Source: Rhabditophanes sp. KR3021 (Eukaryota > Nematoda > Chromadorea > Rhabditida > Alloionematidae). Taken from it: a stretch of 64,000 nt of DNA. Positions 11,224-25,307 of the stretch are shown here, piece after piece. Within the stretch, counting starts at the first letter, position 1, and each line of letters starts with the position of its first letter. The notes beneath the pieces were generated by a model that was not told the DNA's origin, did not search any database, and saw nothing but the letters and a program-made list of their open reading frames with translations. The DNA is taken from assembly GCA_963281155.1 (NCBI GenBank), contig CAUJLY010000006.1, forward strand, positions 8,122,001 through 8,186,000, written 5' to 3'. Both the position numbers and the translations under genes were made by a program.

Positions 11224-13549
11224 TTAGACATGAGTTGAAAGGCGGCTAACTGGACTTTCCCTAACAATGGTTTCATCAGTTGAGTTGAGTAGCAATGTTC
11301 CAGACTCGTTATCAGGTGTCACGATTTCTCTCAAAGGATCCAAAGTTATGATGCCGTTTACCATTGTTTGGTTGTTCCTTCCAAGCGGGGTGTTTCTTCC
11401 GTTTGGTGTGAAAGTTGATGTTGCGGAAGTTCCATTATAGCCTATATAACTACTGTTTTTGTAATTGTGTCTTAAATTACCATCGAAATTGGTTGGTGAA
11501 TGGTAACTATCTTGGTACATGGGATTGGAATAATTGTTATTTACAGTAATAAAATCCATGTCGGGGTTATTCTGGCTGATAGCTTGATAATCACGGTTGT
11601 AAACTAGTGCAGCAGATGAAGCTGGAGAGTCATTCTTTGATGACAACAAGTCTTCAGTTGCAAAATGAACATCGTCAATTGGACTGCATTGAACTTCAAA
11701 TTCCCCTCTATGTTTAGAATTTTCATGTTTGAATAAGGCACGTGTTTTAGGATTCACTTTTTTGGTACATGAATAATAAATAGACAATAATGTGCAAAGG
11801 CCAACTAGAACTACAAAAACTACAACGATAATGATAACGAAATCTTCCTTTGTAGCACTATTTGCATACGTCATCATGTTCTGCAAAAATCCTTTCTGTT
11901 TTAAAGCAATCAGAGTTGAAACACGGCCCATATCATTATTTGCCGTACAATTGTAATATCCAAAATCTGTTGGCATAATATCACGAATAGTTAATTTGGA
12001 TACCATTCCATCGTATTGGTCAGTCTCCTTGACTACCATGCGTTTGTTTGGTTGCCCAGCAAGAATATTTTCTCCTGATTCGGAAATCCATGTAATTGTT
12101 TTGGGCTTGGGATAACCTTTGATTTCACAGACAATTTCAGCTGTTTCCCCAGTTGCTTCAATTACACTTTCATTGGCACGAATTTCAAGCAATCCTTTAA
12201 CGAAGGCATGATGTACAATCTTTGCTGGTTTAAATCCATGCGAAGTGGCAGTGCATTCGTATGAACCATCTTGCCATTTTTGAATATTTTTTAAGGAATA
12301 TGTTGGTCCAACTCCGAGTACTTGCTCATTTCCAACTTTCTTCCAAACGAGGGATGGCATAGGATTTCCAGTAGCTTCACAGACAAAAACAACATCTTGA
12401 TCAACATCAACAATTGTCGTTTGGACAGGAGAAGAAATGGTTGGAGCAAACTCAATGTTCAAAGTTAGCTCCCCTTGCCCTTGTCCTAGTTGGTTTGTAG
12501 CAACACAAGCATATTCAGACATATGATCCTCTTGATGTAATTTTTCAATTAAGAGATTCTTTCCAGCTGCATGGGAGATTAATTCGCCTTTCTGGAACCA
12601 TTTAATTTCTTTATTTGCTGGTGGTTTTGAGCTGACGTCACAAGTAAGATACGCTTCTCCATTTTCTTTCAAGGTGCTTATTTCACTGACAAACAAATGG
12701 ACTTTAGGTTTGTAGTTAATGTCAAGGCTGAGAGATGCTGTTTTAGGGTGTTCATATGTTTGATGAGTAACAATGCAAGTTAAATAGAATCCATCGAATT
12801 TTGAATCTAATTGAAAGCGAATTTTGTTAGAAGACGAAAGATATTCAAATCGGTCTCCCTCGATAAGCTTAAGTTCGGTAGCATTTCTATAGACCATAGT
12901 TGAATTAATGTGATATCTGTTTAACATAACATCGCTAATATCTTCTCCAATCCATGAAACGATGTTTCTCATGTTTTCGTCTTTAGTAATTGCCCAATTA
13001 ATTATTGGTTCAGGCATAGCATGAGTGCTAATACAAGTTGCTTCTACAAATGAACCCTCATTTCCTTTAATATTCTTGTGCTGAGTTCTAGCATTTATTT
13101 CAGTAGATTGAATTACTGGGTCATGAGGAACAACCAAGACATCCAAAAAAGCCATATTAGATGTACTACGATACAAATAAGACGAATCTGGAGCCGTAAC
13201 TTGGCACTCATAGGATCCTGATTCCAAAGTTGTGATATTGATGATTTTCAAGTTGTATTCGCCACGTGCGGGTGATCCAATCATTTCATATTTGGGGAAC
13301 ATTACCAAATCACGATCTGATCCAAGTCCGAAACCATTTCTCAACCATTGTACAGGCCCATTCTATAATTATTTAATTATTAGTTATATGACGCAAGATA
13401 ATTACCTGATTTTCTACTCGACATTTAAAGATGGTAGTTGCTCCTTCATAAACAGTAGCGTTACTAGGATGTTCAGCAATTCTTTGGGGGCCCATGCCAA
13501 AACAAAGAATCGGTAACAATGCCCCAATTAAGGTTACACGAATTTTCAT
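11224..13549 (-). CDS. syg-1: SYG-1/Kirrel (Neph1, IrreC) immunoglobulin-family adhesion receptor
   Basis: Exons 13549..13406 and 13362..11224 are joined in phase 0 across a 43-nt intron, giving 760 residues. A signal peptide (about 1-18) precedes five Ig domains. The first contains the Kirrel-typical RNGFGLGSDRDL and ends GSYECQVTAP; later domains end in YACVATNQLG, YECTATS and YYNCTANND. One transmembrane helix (about 556-580) leads to a 180-residue cytoplasmic tail that ends STHV, a class I PDZ ligand also typical of Kirrel proteins. In C. elegans SYG-1 binds SYG-2 (nephrin-like) to place synapses; Drosophila relatives act in myoblast fusion and cell sorting. The length is close to C. elegans SYG-1. 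The first exon was found by splicing and supplies the missing start. Large gene-poor DNA lies upstream, which could house cell-specific control elements. Confidence 0.93.
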
Positions 13550-16500
13550 GATAGACAGTTCAAAAGGATCTTAATAATCTAGAATCAAAAAATTATGACC
13601 TTAACAAATGGAATAAAATAAACGGAACGGGAAAATATAGTAGATCAATGATAATAAACTTAATGCTCAACTACCTTGCAACGAAGAGGTGAGAGCAGGA
13701 CATATATTAAATCAAAATAACTCTCCGAACATTTAAACATCATCAAAGATAAGAGTCTATGCCAAACAGACATTAAATGATGTCTTAGTCCATTGATATG
13801 TACTCAATTTTAAAAGCAATATGTAGCTAAAAACATGTATAAATTTAGAACAATTAAAAGAATTGAACACAAAAATATTATTATTATTATACATCCAACA
13901 AAAGGATGGATATATGTAAATAAACGGCTTACAACGAACCATAATTGTTATCATTATTTTTTGGCCAGGCTCGTAAATTATGTAATAATTTAAATTGTCT
14001 GTTTAACAAGCAGGGATTTCTGTATTGTTATGAATTTAGTGCTATAAATGTTACGTAAGGAATTGAAATTGAAACCTGTTGTGACCTCTTTAATTTAGAT
14101 CATAGGCCAGATAGTATTTAATTTCTAGAATACGAAAAGTCTTTAAAGAATTTTGACTTAAATCACATTACTATATATAACAATTTTTTATACACTAAGC
14201 TTTTGTGATGATTGAGTGTTGGCAAAGTTCTAAATTTTTATCAAGTTTAACGTAAAAGCCAATTTGTTTTAGGCATTTTGTCTTTTTAAAATTGTTAAAA
14301 GTAAAACGAAGATACATAGGATGAATAAAGTTTTTACAAATAACCTTATAACAGCTCTAAATATACATATTATTGAAAAATGGATACGTAAAGGGGAGAT
14401 TCTTTTAGTGCAGATATATGCTGAAGAATATAAATTGATAAAAAGAAGAAAGAACTTTATATTGGATACAAAATCTTAAATATGGCGAGAATTGAATTAT
14501 CATTTGGAAGGGGACATATAAATTGAAAACTTATAATTTGTTTGAATTGAAGGAGCAAACATTTTTTAGCAATGATGGTAAGTAAATATGCAACATAATT
14601 GAGGCAGCATTTCAATTATCCAAAATAATTAAACTTTATTTTTATATTCCATTTTTTCCAACAAAAGGAAATTATTCATTAAGTTAATTTTTTTTATAAA
14701 GCGTAATCAAAATGTTCATTTTAAATGCGAACAGGCACCCATCATTCATCATTAATATGTATAGGACACCAACTTAACCCTCACACATCATAAATTTAAA
14801 CGGTTTGACAACATAAACTTTCTACAAGTAGCAAGTAATCGGAGAAAACTTTTATCCTGTAAATATTGACAGGATGAAGCTTATCTTTCCGGAAGGTGAT
14901 GCTGTATCTGAAGTAGGATACTAATTAAAGAACTACATTTTATTTAATGGCCTCTCATTAACTTTTAGGATAAATTGCACGAACAGATACAGAGCTTATA
15001 AATACATGACTGTATGCTTAAAGTTTAGAACGTACAGTTTGATAATTATTTTCACCCTAAATTGGCATCGTTTAAAGTGATAAGGTTTAGGTTAACCTAA
15101 CTTTTGCTAAATATTGTAGTGTAGTAATAGGACAAAAGTTGATGAGACTGGTAAACGTAAATGAGCTAAACTGTGTCCTGAACACATTATAATAATATTT
15201 ACATCAAACACGCACTTGATCTTTTTTGGTGTATGGCTTATAAAGTTATATAAATACGTGTGTTTGTTAACATGTAAGCATATATGTTTCAATTTGCATA
15301 CAAATTGCCTCTAAATAGTTGACGACAGATGTGACTTAAACAAAGAAAAAACACTCTCAAGTAATTTGTCAAATGGTGGTTGAATGAATCATATAAAAGA
15401 TTGTGATACTGTTCTAATAATAAACCTTATGAGATTCTTTGTCACCTTTTAGTTAAAAACGAAATTAGATGTTCCATTTAACAAGACTTTTTTAATTGTC
15501 CTATCTATTTAAATATCACAAGTTGTCAAAAGGTTAAAGTATAAAATTTGTTTTATAACAAGTATCAAGTAAAATATAAAAGAACGTACAATAAGGGCCA
15601 TTGTTTAAGTTATCATATTAGTACCACCAAAATTTCAAACTTTCCATCTCAATGTTATGTAGATGTATATGGATGGCTGTCACAACCACATCAACAAGTT
15701 CACTTAATTCACGATTTCCTTGCCAAACTCTTATAGTAAGAACCTCTCAGCTACTTGATAAAAGTTTTCTAATGGAAGATGATGAAAGACAAGTTTCAAG
15801 AGATGAATTTAAAATATTGGAACACATTATACAACTTTTTAGAATGATAAAGACGTGTCGGTTTGAAAAGTTGAAGTGGGTAAAGAATATTAAGTTTGGC
15901 ATTAGATAATAACAAACAGTTGTCTGGGTGTTCAAACAATAAACTTGACCGACGTTTTGTAAATAAAGCGTGAATACTCGAAATCATTTTTGTTTTACAA
16001 TAAAGGGTATAAATACAGTTATGTTTTGCTTAGATATCACTATATCATTGTTTTCATAAAAATTAAATGAATATACAAAACAAAAATTATGGTGTACATA
16101 TTTTAAAGATTAATATTTCAAAAAATATTTTTATATAAATATTTTCCAAAAATATTGAATTGACAAACAATAGAGGTGTTGGCTCGGAGTAGAAGCTTAA
16201 TGATCTTCATGGTAGTACAGATATGTTTAAGTGTTTTTTTAATTTGTGAAAAGGGTGAGCTAAAAAATTAGATGCGCATTGAATAAATATATAGAAATTA
16301 GTATTAATGGGATTAAATTATTTTTTACTACGTGTAGACATTACAATTATTTAAACCATCTCATGAATATTATATTTTAAGTAAAATACATTTTTTATCC
16401 TTTTAAAAAACAAAAGTCTCTAATCAGGTTGTACTATCAAAATAAAATAGTTTAAAATGTATCTCTAAACATTAAGTTTGCAAAAAATGGCTAAATTTAT

Positions 16501-19500
16501 GTGCATATCAAAATATGCCAAACTTCTATTTATACATACTTATCTATATATTAAAGCTGTTGATTTGCAAGTTTTTTGTTAGAAATAGCTTAGTAGTAAT
16601 TGTGTGATATGACACATAAATTTTATATTATATTATTATATGATATACAATTGTTGTGATTTAAATAATAAATATAAAAAATGGTAGCAATATTTTAAAA
16701 ATATATGAATAAAGTGAAGAATAATTTTATTACATATTGAGTGGCTTTTTCAATTATTATTATCGTTGCTTTTTCTAAAGATAGGGCATTTATCCGAAGA
16801 ATAATACATATATAAATAAAAAGTCAATTGTTAGTTTGTCCTCAAACTTTGATAATTTAATAATCTCAAAAGTTTAAAGAGTGTTGTGGATGAAAAGTTA
16901 AGTCAATCAAATGGTTAATTTGTGGCTCATTTAGAAAGAAGATGGGCAAAAACAATGAGATTGCTTTAATGGTATGACAAATCAGGACATCCGGTAGGTA
17001 CTGATTACAACAGACATTATAATACAATAAGACTAACTTTTCTGATAATGGAGGACTCAAAAGAATGTTTTCCGAAGTACCGACTATAATCACACTGTTG
17101 TGTATTATTATCAAATACCTTGATCGGTATATTTTGAAAAACAAAGTAACATTAAGCAACTAATTTACAATAAACACATTTAGATATCCATGTAATTAAC
17201 GAGCTTTTTTTAAAAAGGTTTATTCAAAAAGCAAACTACGTTAAAGAAATAAATTTGACAAAAAATGACAAAGACCCATTTAAAAAGGTAAACATTACCT
17301 CAAATAATTTAAATTAAAGTATAGTAATCTTAAATACATCTTTACATATGTGCGGGAATATTAAATGGCACTCAAAGTCATCACCTTTGAAGCAATGAAT
17401 ATGATGATGATAATTACAATATTTGCAGTGACTTGTTTTTTTAATTTAATATTCTAGCAAATTGTGTTGCACAATAAAAGACAATTAAGAGATCAAAGTA
17501 ACAGATGCTTTATTATTTGCGCAGAAGAAGGCAGCTGCCAAAAATCAGTACCGCAAAAAGGAAAATCTTATAATGGGCTTGTGAGTTCTAATAATTGACT
17601 AGGTATATCACGAAGATAAAATGTTGGGCTTCTAAATACCCAACCATAAGTTAAGGGTCAAATATTGGGTTACATTTAAGTATTCCAAAAAATGACCTTT
17701 GGCAAATAAGTTGGTAAAAACAACAAAAAAGTTCAATAAAATATTTACCAAATAGCTGATCGGACAACTTTAACCAAGTACCTCTAACCAATAACAGATA
17801 TAAAAATATACGTTTATCTATATGAAAGAGGCCATTAATATAAAGGTCTATATCAACTTTGTTTCTTTCGGATAATATTGCCTCCCGGCATTTTAAAATT
17901 AGTTTGTACATAAAGAGGCTCGTTGATTTTAGATGGCGCGAGTTGAAAAGGTTTTATTAAAGATGCTTTATATTTTACATTAGCTTACTAAATGGAAGTT
18001 AATATGATTGTATTTGTAGTTAGGGTTTGCAAAAAGGTCCTATTTTGATTTACCTTGCCATCAAAAAGCATAGTATAAACTAATCCCATTTAAATTTCTT
18101 AATGTGCTAATACCTTATTGTTGAGGTAAAACATACTTATTTTAATTAATTTAGCAACTTACATATAAATCTCTTATAAAATGAACAGGATCAGGAGGAA
18201 TTTAACTTTGGTATTATTAAAGATGGTTCAACGTGACATACTGAGTGAAATACCAAATGTTTTATACATGCTAAAAATTGTTACGCCTCATTTCTAAATA
18301 AAGGATTCCTTGTATACAAAAATGAAGCAAATGCTTGAGAAAGATAAAAGAAATTTTAGGTTAGTAATTAAAGAATGTGATTATCTCTAAAATCAGTGGA
18401 TCACAATCTTTAAAAAGGATATTGAATTTCCTTTGTTCTTAGCATTTAACTCAAATCATAAACAATCGAAAAAAAGATCATTCATACCTTTGTTTCATAT
18501 AAATAAAATAATAACATTAAACTTTCTAATTAAAGTATAATACGAACAACAAATCTTAGGCCAACTACAAAATATGTTAGAAAATGCTGTCAAAAACGTG
18601 ATCATCAGAAAAAAGGTTCAAAATAATGTTTCAACCCAAATTTATTGCTACCATCATCTTCAATACCTACCAAACACCTTTCTTTGCAAAGATGGATCAT
18701 AATTCATTTAAATAACTTTCATAGTTTAACGCCTATTTTCTTCAACAGATAAGAAGTATTTGGTATATGTAAAATATAGCTAGGTACATAAATAATGGCA
18801 AATAATTATCATAGCTTAATAAAAATTTAAAGTATTAAAGGTGATTTAAGGTTGATCTTGTGGCAGTACACAAATTATAATTAGTTCTAGGATGCGTATA
18901 ATAAAAGCGAAGATGATATGTTAAGGGAGTAGATAGTAGATTTTAATAAAAATTCTTTGATTGGCCTTTTATAATTTACGACATCTTGTGATTTTCTTTT
19001 TGTCCACACAACATATTAATTTGTATGCCGACAATTGTGGTTAAAATATTAATTAATTAGGTTTGAAAAAATTGCAAAAAATATAAATGAATAGATAGTT
19101 GAAGTAGGTTGAAACGAATCCTTGGGCCATCGTGAAAAGCTATTAGTATTAACAATTTCTATACGTAACATATTACTTTTATCACCAGCTCAAGAAAAGG
19201 AGCAATTACTTGTAATTAACTACTTTCAATAGTCTATCAAAAAGACACTTAAAGTAATTTATAACAAAAGTTAGAATCATTTTTAATAAGATACTAAAAA
19301 ATCATTTCGAATAAATGTTTTTTTAACATTAGATTGTCAGTTTTAGTAGCGTTTAGAGCAAATTAATTTTAACTCAGAACAAAATAAAAAGTTAAAGCTT
19401 AAAGTAATAAAAGTGTCTTTGGCAAAGACAAATATGATTGCCAATATGATCATAAGAATGTGAAGCAGTCTTATGGATATTAATACCCATACGTTTTTTA

Positions 19501-22500
19501 TCAAATAATGAGGTCATAAGTTAAGACTTTTAAAATTGATAAAAATGTAAAATATTTCATTTTCATTTCTACATTTTGAGCCATCCCAAACCGTATGTCA
19601 AACAGTTTTTGTTAGTTATGAAAAATGTGTAATATATCAATAACTAAAAATGGGTGCAAGATTATAAATTACACCCATTATTCAATTCAAAAAGTATATG
19701 ATAGCTCAAGTATTCTTGACTTCTTTTTATGTGAATATAAGGTCCATGTGATGATATTTAACTAGTACAAAAATTATATCATATTTCGCAAGTACTTAGC
19801 TCAAAATGATATTAAAGTATCAAAAATACTTTGATAAGCAAGAATGAGATGCATAATAATCACTAACTAAAACGTATTGTGGTCACTTCATGACTAATCA
19901 TTAAAAAATGAAAATAATATGCTGATGGTATGTCTGAATCGAATTAAATTGTCTAATGGAATGACATGATTAAGTTATTTCTACCCAAAAGTTGCCAAAA
20001 AACAAAGTTAGCTAAAACAAAAAGAATTGACATTTCCTGTAGACAAGTTTATATCAGATTGTCGAATCTTTTCTAGATGGATGTGTTTATTGTCATTTTT
20101 AAATATAGTTAATGTCCTGCTGAGCTACAATTTTGGGCTCACAGATTGCTTGAATTATTTAAAACAAATTATTTTGAAATTGCTTTTTTGCAAATTAGGT
20201 TCTTTTGAATTAATAATAAAACGACAGATTAAGATCTATAGAAGTACAATAAAAATGACAAAGTGGTGTTCAAACATTTTGATTAGTCAAATGATACGTA
20301 TTAATAAGCAGTAGGTTTTATGTAATAAATAAAGACAAAAAACAACATTAGCAGCTTATGACTTTTTGAATCAAGGCGACTAAACTATAAAAGCAATGAC
20401 TTTGGGCAATTGTTTTAAGGATGTGTTTCTATTTTAAAGAAACACTTTTAAATATGTGCAAGTATATTTTTACATGTTCAAGAACAAATATACAAATTTT
20501 AAATACATTTGCATATAAGTATGGGCCATCCTATGCTATTGCTAAGTTAGCCCTCCTGAGACATCATACTTTTCTTTCATAAAAATCTAAACTTTTACAT
20601 TTAAGCCAATAAAATGTTAAATTGTTGTTATTAGAAGAGTGGACATTGGATAGTTTTGTTGTTAAAATGTGTGTATAAGTGTATATCTTTATTTTTTTAT
20701 GCATGTCTAAGAGGCAAACATAGTTCATATATTATCGCCTCTTATTAATAATCGTGTTAATAGGGAATTTCGTAAATTTGTATTTAAAACATACATATTT
20801 AGGGTTGCCATTAGTTTATATTGGATCAGCAACATTTTTAAATATATAATAAATTATTTGACAAAACTCAAAAATATGCATTGATGGAAAAGATCAAAGC
20901 CACAAAAATAAATTATGAATAATCAAAAAAATTATTTCTTTCTATTACTGTTTGCCAAAATACAATAAGTCTACACTAAAAATCACAATAAAACAATGCC
21001 GATGACAGTCGTACGATGCACAAGTGTGCATAAAGGAACAATATAATATTTTTCATTACAGCACATAACTTACTAATTGAATATTTTCTGTATTATGTTG
21101 GCACTCATAAATTTTTATTTGGACAATGAAGTCAAGAAATGATGTTAGATAGATCTAAAAGAACATCCGCTTGCAAAATAAAGTTATTCCTCTGATTTTT
21201 TGAAAGAAAGTTGTTCAAAGGAAAGTATTCATTTGTCAGAGATAAACTAATCCAAAATAAAACATCAAACAAAAAGGTTCAAGCAATGACAGTCAAAAAT
21301 TAAATAAAATCAGTTTGTATGGGATATTTCTACTTATTAAACAAACTAAGATCTTGATACATTGTTATGCATAATAAAATGTGCAGATTTTTTTAAATAT
21401 TTAGCAAAGGTCAAAATATGAAAGCATAAACAATAACATAACTTCATATTTAAATAATAACAATTTGGGTATTTATTTTTTTGAATTTACCACAAAAATC
21501 ACTAATAATATATCTGTAATCAAATAAAGAAAGGACAATTTATGTTAACAACAAAAAGTGATATATGCATGTTTACATTGTTTATATACAACAACATCTT
21601 GTCTATATATCATGTAGGACACACTTCGGTAAATCTAGGCTTTGAAGATACTCTTGACCACAAACAGTGCCAATTAATAATTAAATGTGTGGGTAATCCT
21701 AGTATATCGTTTTTGAAGGAAATGGCATAAGCGTAGTATGATGTAACGCATTTTGAAGTGCACACATATTAAAATCAAGAATCTTTACATACGAAAGGTT
21801 CTTTAACGGCATACTTATTACAAAAATTAACTTGTCCGAGTATTAAGCGATTAAATAGCCACAAATATTTAGAATGAAAGACATTACATGAGTATTGAGG
21901 ACTGTTGTTCGGTCCTTTGATGGTATTAAACAAATTCTTTGGAACAGGCAATGCGGAAATCAGAGTTAGTGTTTTGAATTGTGACTTGATTACTCATACA
22001 TATTAAACTGGGTTCAAAACATTTTAACTTTGTTGAGCCAAAGGACTCAATAGAACAGAACTGTCTTTTTGTAGAGGTCTTTGCATGTTTTTAAATCTAC
22101 CAATTTGTTGTGTCTTAATCTGCCACTACATTTACACACTGCAAACAGACTTATCAATAGAAGGACATACTTTTGTTTTACATTACTACTATCTTCAATT
22201 AGTTAGCGGTTCTAATTTATAACGCAAAGACTTTATTAAGGTAATCATGTGTGTGTCCAAGTAAAATTAATGATGCTAGTAAATTAATTTTTAAGGCAGC
22301 CTAATGATAACAACCAACTCATAAATGGGTAAATAGTAGTTATATAACTACTAATTATGATTAAAACTCAAGTTTATTATTATCATTATTGTGGCATGGC
22401 AGTGTTTAAGATTAATTTAATATGAAGGGATATGAGTTAACTTTTGAGGATAAAGTGCTGGTCAAGTATACTTATTATTATCATTCATATTCATATTTAT

Positions 22501-22660
22501 TGCTTTAAATCGCATATAAAAAAATTGTTAATCAATGTTTACGGTATAAGTGAGTAAATTAAATGCTGTTTACATAAATAATAATCGCTTCTTATTATAA
22601 AAGGCAGAAATGTATGTGTTGATTAAAAACCTTGTTGCCTTCTTTGAGTAAATTGATCCA
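13550..22660. other. 9.1-kb gene-poor region upstream of syg-1
   Basis: No gene I can support. Several 60-97 codon open frames (for example near 16.9-17.2, 17.7-17.9 and 20.0-20.3 kb) look like chance in AT-rich DNA. A more protein-like acidic stretch sits at 15.65-15.91 kb on the plus strand and is reported separately. The part next to 13.55 kb presumably contains the syg-1 promoter. Confidence 0.5.
15676..15909 (+). pseudogene. Possible orphan exon or coding relic
   Basis: Open frame starting with ATG-GCT and including MEDDERQVSRDEFK. The charged composition is less AT-driven than neighbouring chance frames. No splice partner, domain or promoter can be tied to it. It may be an isolated exon, a decayed gene piece, or chance. 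Confidence 0.15.
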
Positions 22661-23898
22661 TTAATAAATAAAGCAGCCAATGTTTAGGAACATCATTTTA
22701 GACCAAGCAATGTCTCTGATGGGGATTCGTGTATGAAGTCGGCGAACTTCCTTAATCTCAAGGGAATTATGTAGAATTTCTGCGGTAAAAGGATCTTCTT
22801 CGCCTCCTTTGATATAAAAAGTTATTTCTTCATCATTATCAAGTTGATCAAGATGTTTTTTGATTAAATCTCTGGCAAAAGTTGTTATTAAAAAGATATT
22901 GTTACTTACTTTTGAATGTCTTCATCTTCGCCATAACATCCTAAAATGTGATTGTTAATTGAGATGATGTAACCAACTGCTTTATTCATATCCTCATCCA
23001 ACAACATTGTTCCTTTAACCTAAAAAGAGTGCTAAAGATGATATTTGTATACTTACGTTGCCAAGTTTGAACAAATGTCGCAAATAGTCTGTTCTATTTA
23101 TCCAACACAAAGTAGCATCATATTCTAATAAGAGGAAACTGTTTTTTTCACTTAGTGGAACAAAATTATTGTGTTTAAGTGTCTCATTCTCCGAAAAACA
23201 ATGTTTCAATGAATGAATGTTGTGAGTACATTCTTGGAAATATTGACTGTCGCAGGTAACATATCCGATTGAGTTTAGCAACTGCATTTTCAATCCATTT
23301 GCAGGAGTACTAAATAAACTTAATTAATAGGAGATAATAGATTACATACTATCCATCATTACTGCATACTAAATCAATTGTCATATTAATAGCCAGATTA
23401 AAGTTTTTTTCGGTTTTGGTATTAATAATTAATTGGTTCATCATAACCTCAGATAAGGGCAAATATTTTCTTTCACCGAAATTGACATAATAGGGGGCCA
23501 ATCCACTAAAATCTTCCTGAACATCAACAACCCTTGTCAATTGTCATAACAGAAAAAGTAGATGATGCCAACTCCTTTTTGAATCTCAGATCCTCTTTAA
23601 CCGTAACAAACTTGTTATCATATTTAGCATCCATTACATTCATCATTGTGTAATACTATTCAAATTAATGCTTAAATAAAAAATCAACACTCACCGATTT
23701 ATTAGAATATTGAATGCAACAAGCAAAAGCAATTGGCTTAAGGGTTCCGTTGATATCATTTTCATTGACGACAACACCATAAATTAGCTCAAAATCAGTC
23801 ATCCCAACATTGTTGTTAATTGGGAAAAAAGAACCGCATAGTGCTTTCTGGGTAGCTGTTTGTTTAATCAAGTTTTCAAAATTAGTTTCGGCCAACAT
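22661..23898 (-). CDS. DUF1248/YitH-like putative acetyltransferase-fold protein
   Basis: Exons by splicing: 23898..23695, 23655..23551, 23516..23350, 23309..23057, 23019..22910 and 22871..22661, about 349 residues. Introns are 39, 34, 40, 37 and 38 nt. The third exon is reached only if a 34-nt GT..TTCAG intron (23550..23517) is removed; reading straight through gives a one-base frameshift and a stop. The C-terminal third has a GNAT-like feel: a strand ending VGYIISINNHILG, then charged helices and a closing LHTRIPIRDIAWSKMMF. Nematode DUF1248 (YitH/HolE-type acetyltransferase-like) proteins end similarly; this match is from memory and tentative. There is no signal peptide, so a cytoplasmic or nuclear role is likely. 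Substrate unknown. The start is the first ATG after the TATA-like site near 23957. Confidence 0.6.
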
Positions 23899-24407
23899 GA
23901 TCTTCTTAACAAGAATTATTACTAGATAATTAAATTGAAAAACTGACAAAAAAGTTCTTTATAAAAGAAAAAATATTTTTATGTCAAGGCTCATAACAAA
24001 TATACTATTATGGGTCAAATTTAAGATCGCATATGTGATAAGTTCTATAAGATCCGGGGTATGCGATATTACTACATACCATTTATACCTAATAAGCAAT
24101 TTAATAAAAATTATCTTTATTCAATGTATTTCATCTTATATTTTGATATTTTTTGTTTGATTAGCAATTGACATAAATGAGGTTAAGGTTGATTGGAGGA
24201 TTATTATTTATTTAAAATTAAATTTCGAATAAATATTATTGGTTGATGTGTATATCAACATTATATTTTGAAGCATATAAACAAGTCTAAGAGTTTTATT
24301 GTTATTACTACTTTTAAAAATATCCAAAAAATTGAACTGGTATGTAAAAGTAGATAATTTTGAGATAACGTTTTATGAATTCCAATTTATTTGTGAACTT
24401 TCGGTTT
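23899..24407. other. Spacer between DUF1248-like and DB-module genes
   Basis: About 0.5 kb of AT-rich sequence between two minus-strand genes. It carries the downstream gene's TATA-like site and the DB gene's 3' UTR. Nothing else seen. Confidence 0.5.
23957..23965 (-). promoter_or_regulatory. TATA-like element
   Basis: On the minus strand TTTATAAAG, about 60 bases before the ATG of the DUF1248-like gene. Confidence 0.4.
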
Positions 24408-25307
24408 TTAATGTCTGACGGTGAAACGACTGAGATCGTGCCAGAAACAAGCTTTCATATTTTCAAAACGATCAAAACAACTAACGTATGACATGTCTAA
24501 TGGTGTTACTTTGCCTGGTCTTTGATCACAGAACAAGAGGCATTTATCCCCTGCTAATGTCGTGGTGACACCTAGAAACAAAGCATAAAATATTAACAAG
24601 TTATATCAAGAAGGTTTGTACCGTTTCTGTAACAACAAGCTTTGTGGTCTCTGCCTTGAGCAGCACAGAATTGAATTTCTGACATAGCTGCAATTGGACA
24701 TGGATCTTGTTTGAAATACATTTTAGTTAATACATCTTTAGTGTATACACCGAAATTGCACTTTTGAAGGCAAGCGTCAGGGAGCTTTCTATCCATACAG
24801 CATTCCATAAAAGCAGCATTTGGATTGACTGGAGCATTTAAAGAACGGGCAGATTGAAGTCTAGCTACACTTGGAGCAACCTGCTCTAAAGCGGACATTG
24901 GTCTAGTTTCATGTTCTTCGGATGAAGGTAATTCGACATTTTCACCGTGTAATTGCCTTCTTTTGGCATCAAGTAATTGAGAGTGTCTAATTTTTTGGTC
25001 TTCTAATGTTCTGAGCATTGGGTGTTGTCTACTTCTACTTCCTCCTTCTGGTTGGAAACTAACAGCAGCTCTGGCTCTTTGTCTGTAACAACCTAAACAA
25101 AATTAATGTTTGTTAGTATTTTCTAGTAAAAAATTATAATTTACCATAACTTCCACATGAATATCCTTGATGTCCACATCCGCTTGAGCAAGTAGGTGCT
25201 TGATATTGAGGTTGATATGTTGGAATTCCACAAGCAACGCAACTGTGGATAGTATAAACTAAGCAAGCTAATGTAACAATACTTATTAAGATAATTTTCT
25301 TAATCAT
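24408..25307 (-). CDS. Secreted DB-module protein
   Basis: Three exons: 25307..25145, 25092..24622 and 24571..24408, joined in phase 1 across introns of 52 and 50 nt; 265 residues. A signal peptide (about 1-22) is followed by a short Cys-rich segment (CSSGCGHQGYSCGSYGCYR), a Ser/Arg/Glu-rich linker, and a C-terminal DB module from about residue 145 to the end. The module has the paired-cysteine pattern: ECC..RKLPDACLQKC, a central FC, KACCYRNG, CLLFC, and a final VSCF..MKACFWHDL. DB domains are essentially confined to nematodes and occur in secreted cuticle or extracellular proteins; in C. elegans one (DEX-1-independent IGLR/IGCM relatives) has been tied to receptor binding, but the role here is unknown. 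Expression in an epidermal or gland tissue is inference only. Confidence 0.85.

Noticed and set aside
16866..17159. 97-codon minus-strand open frame
   Set aside because: Hydrophobic but without ordered membrane helices, conserved motif or splice partners.
17651..17911. 86-codon minus-strand open frame
   Set aside because: Looks slightly protein-like but no homology recognised and no flanking signals.
20027..20314. 95-codon plus-strand open frame
   Set aside because: No ATG-proximal promoter, no domain; composition matches chance.
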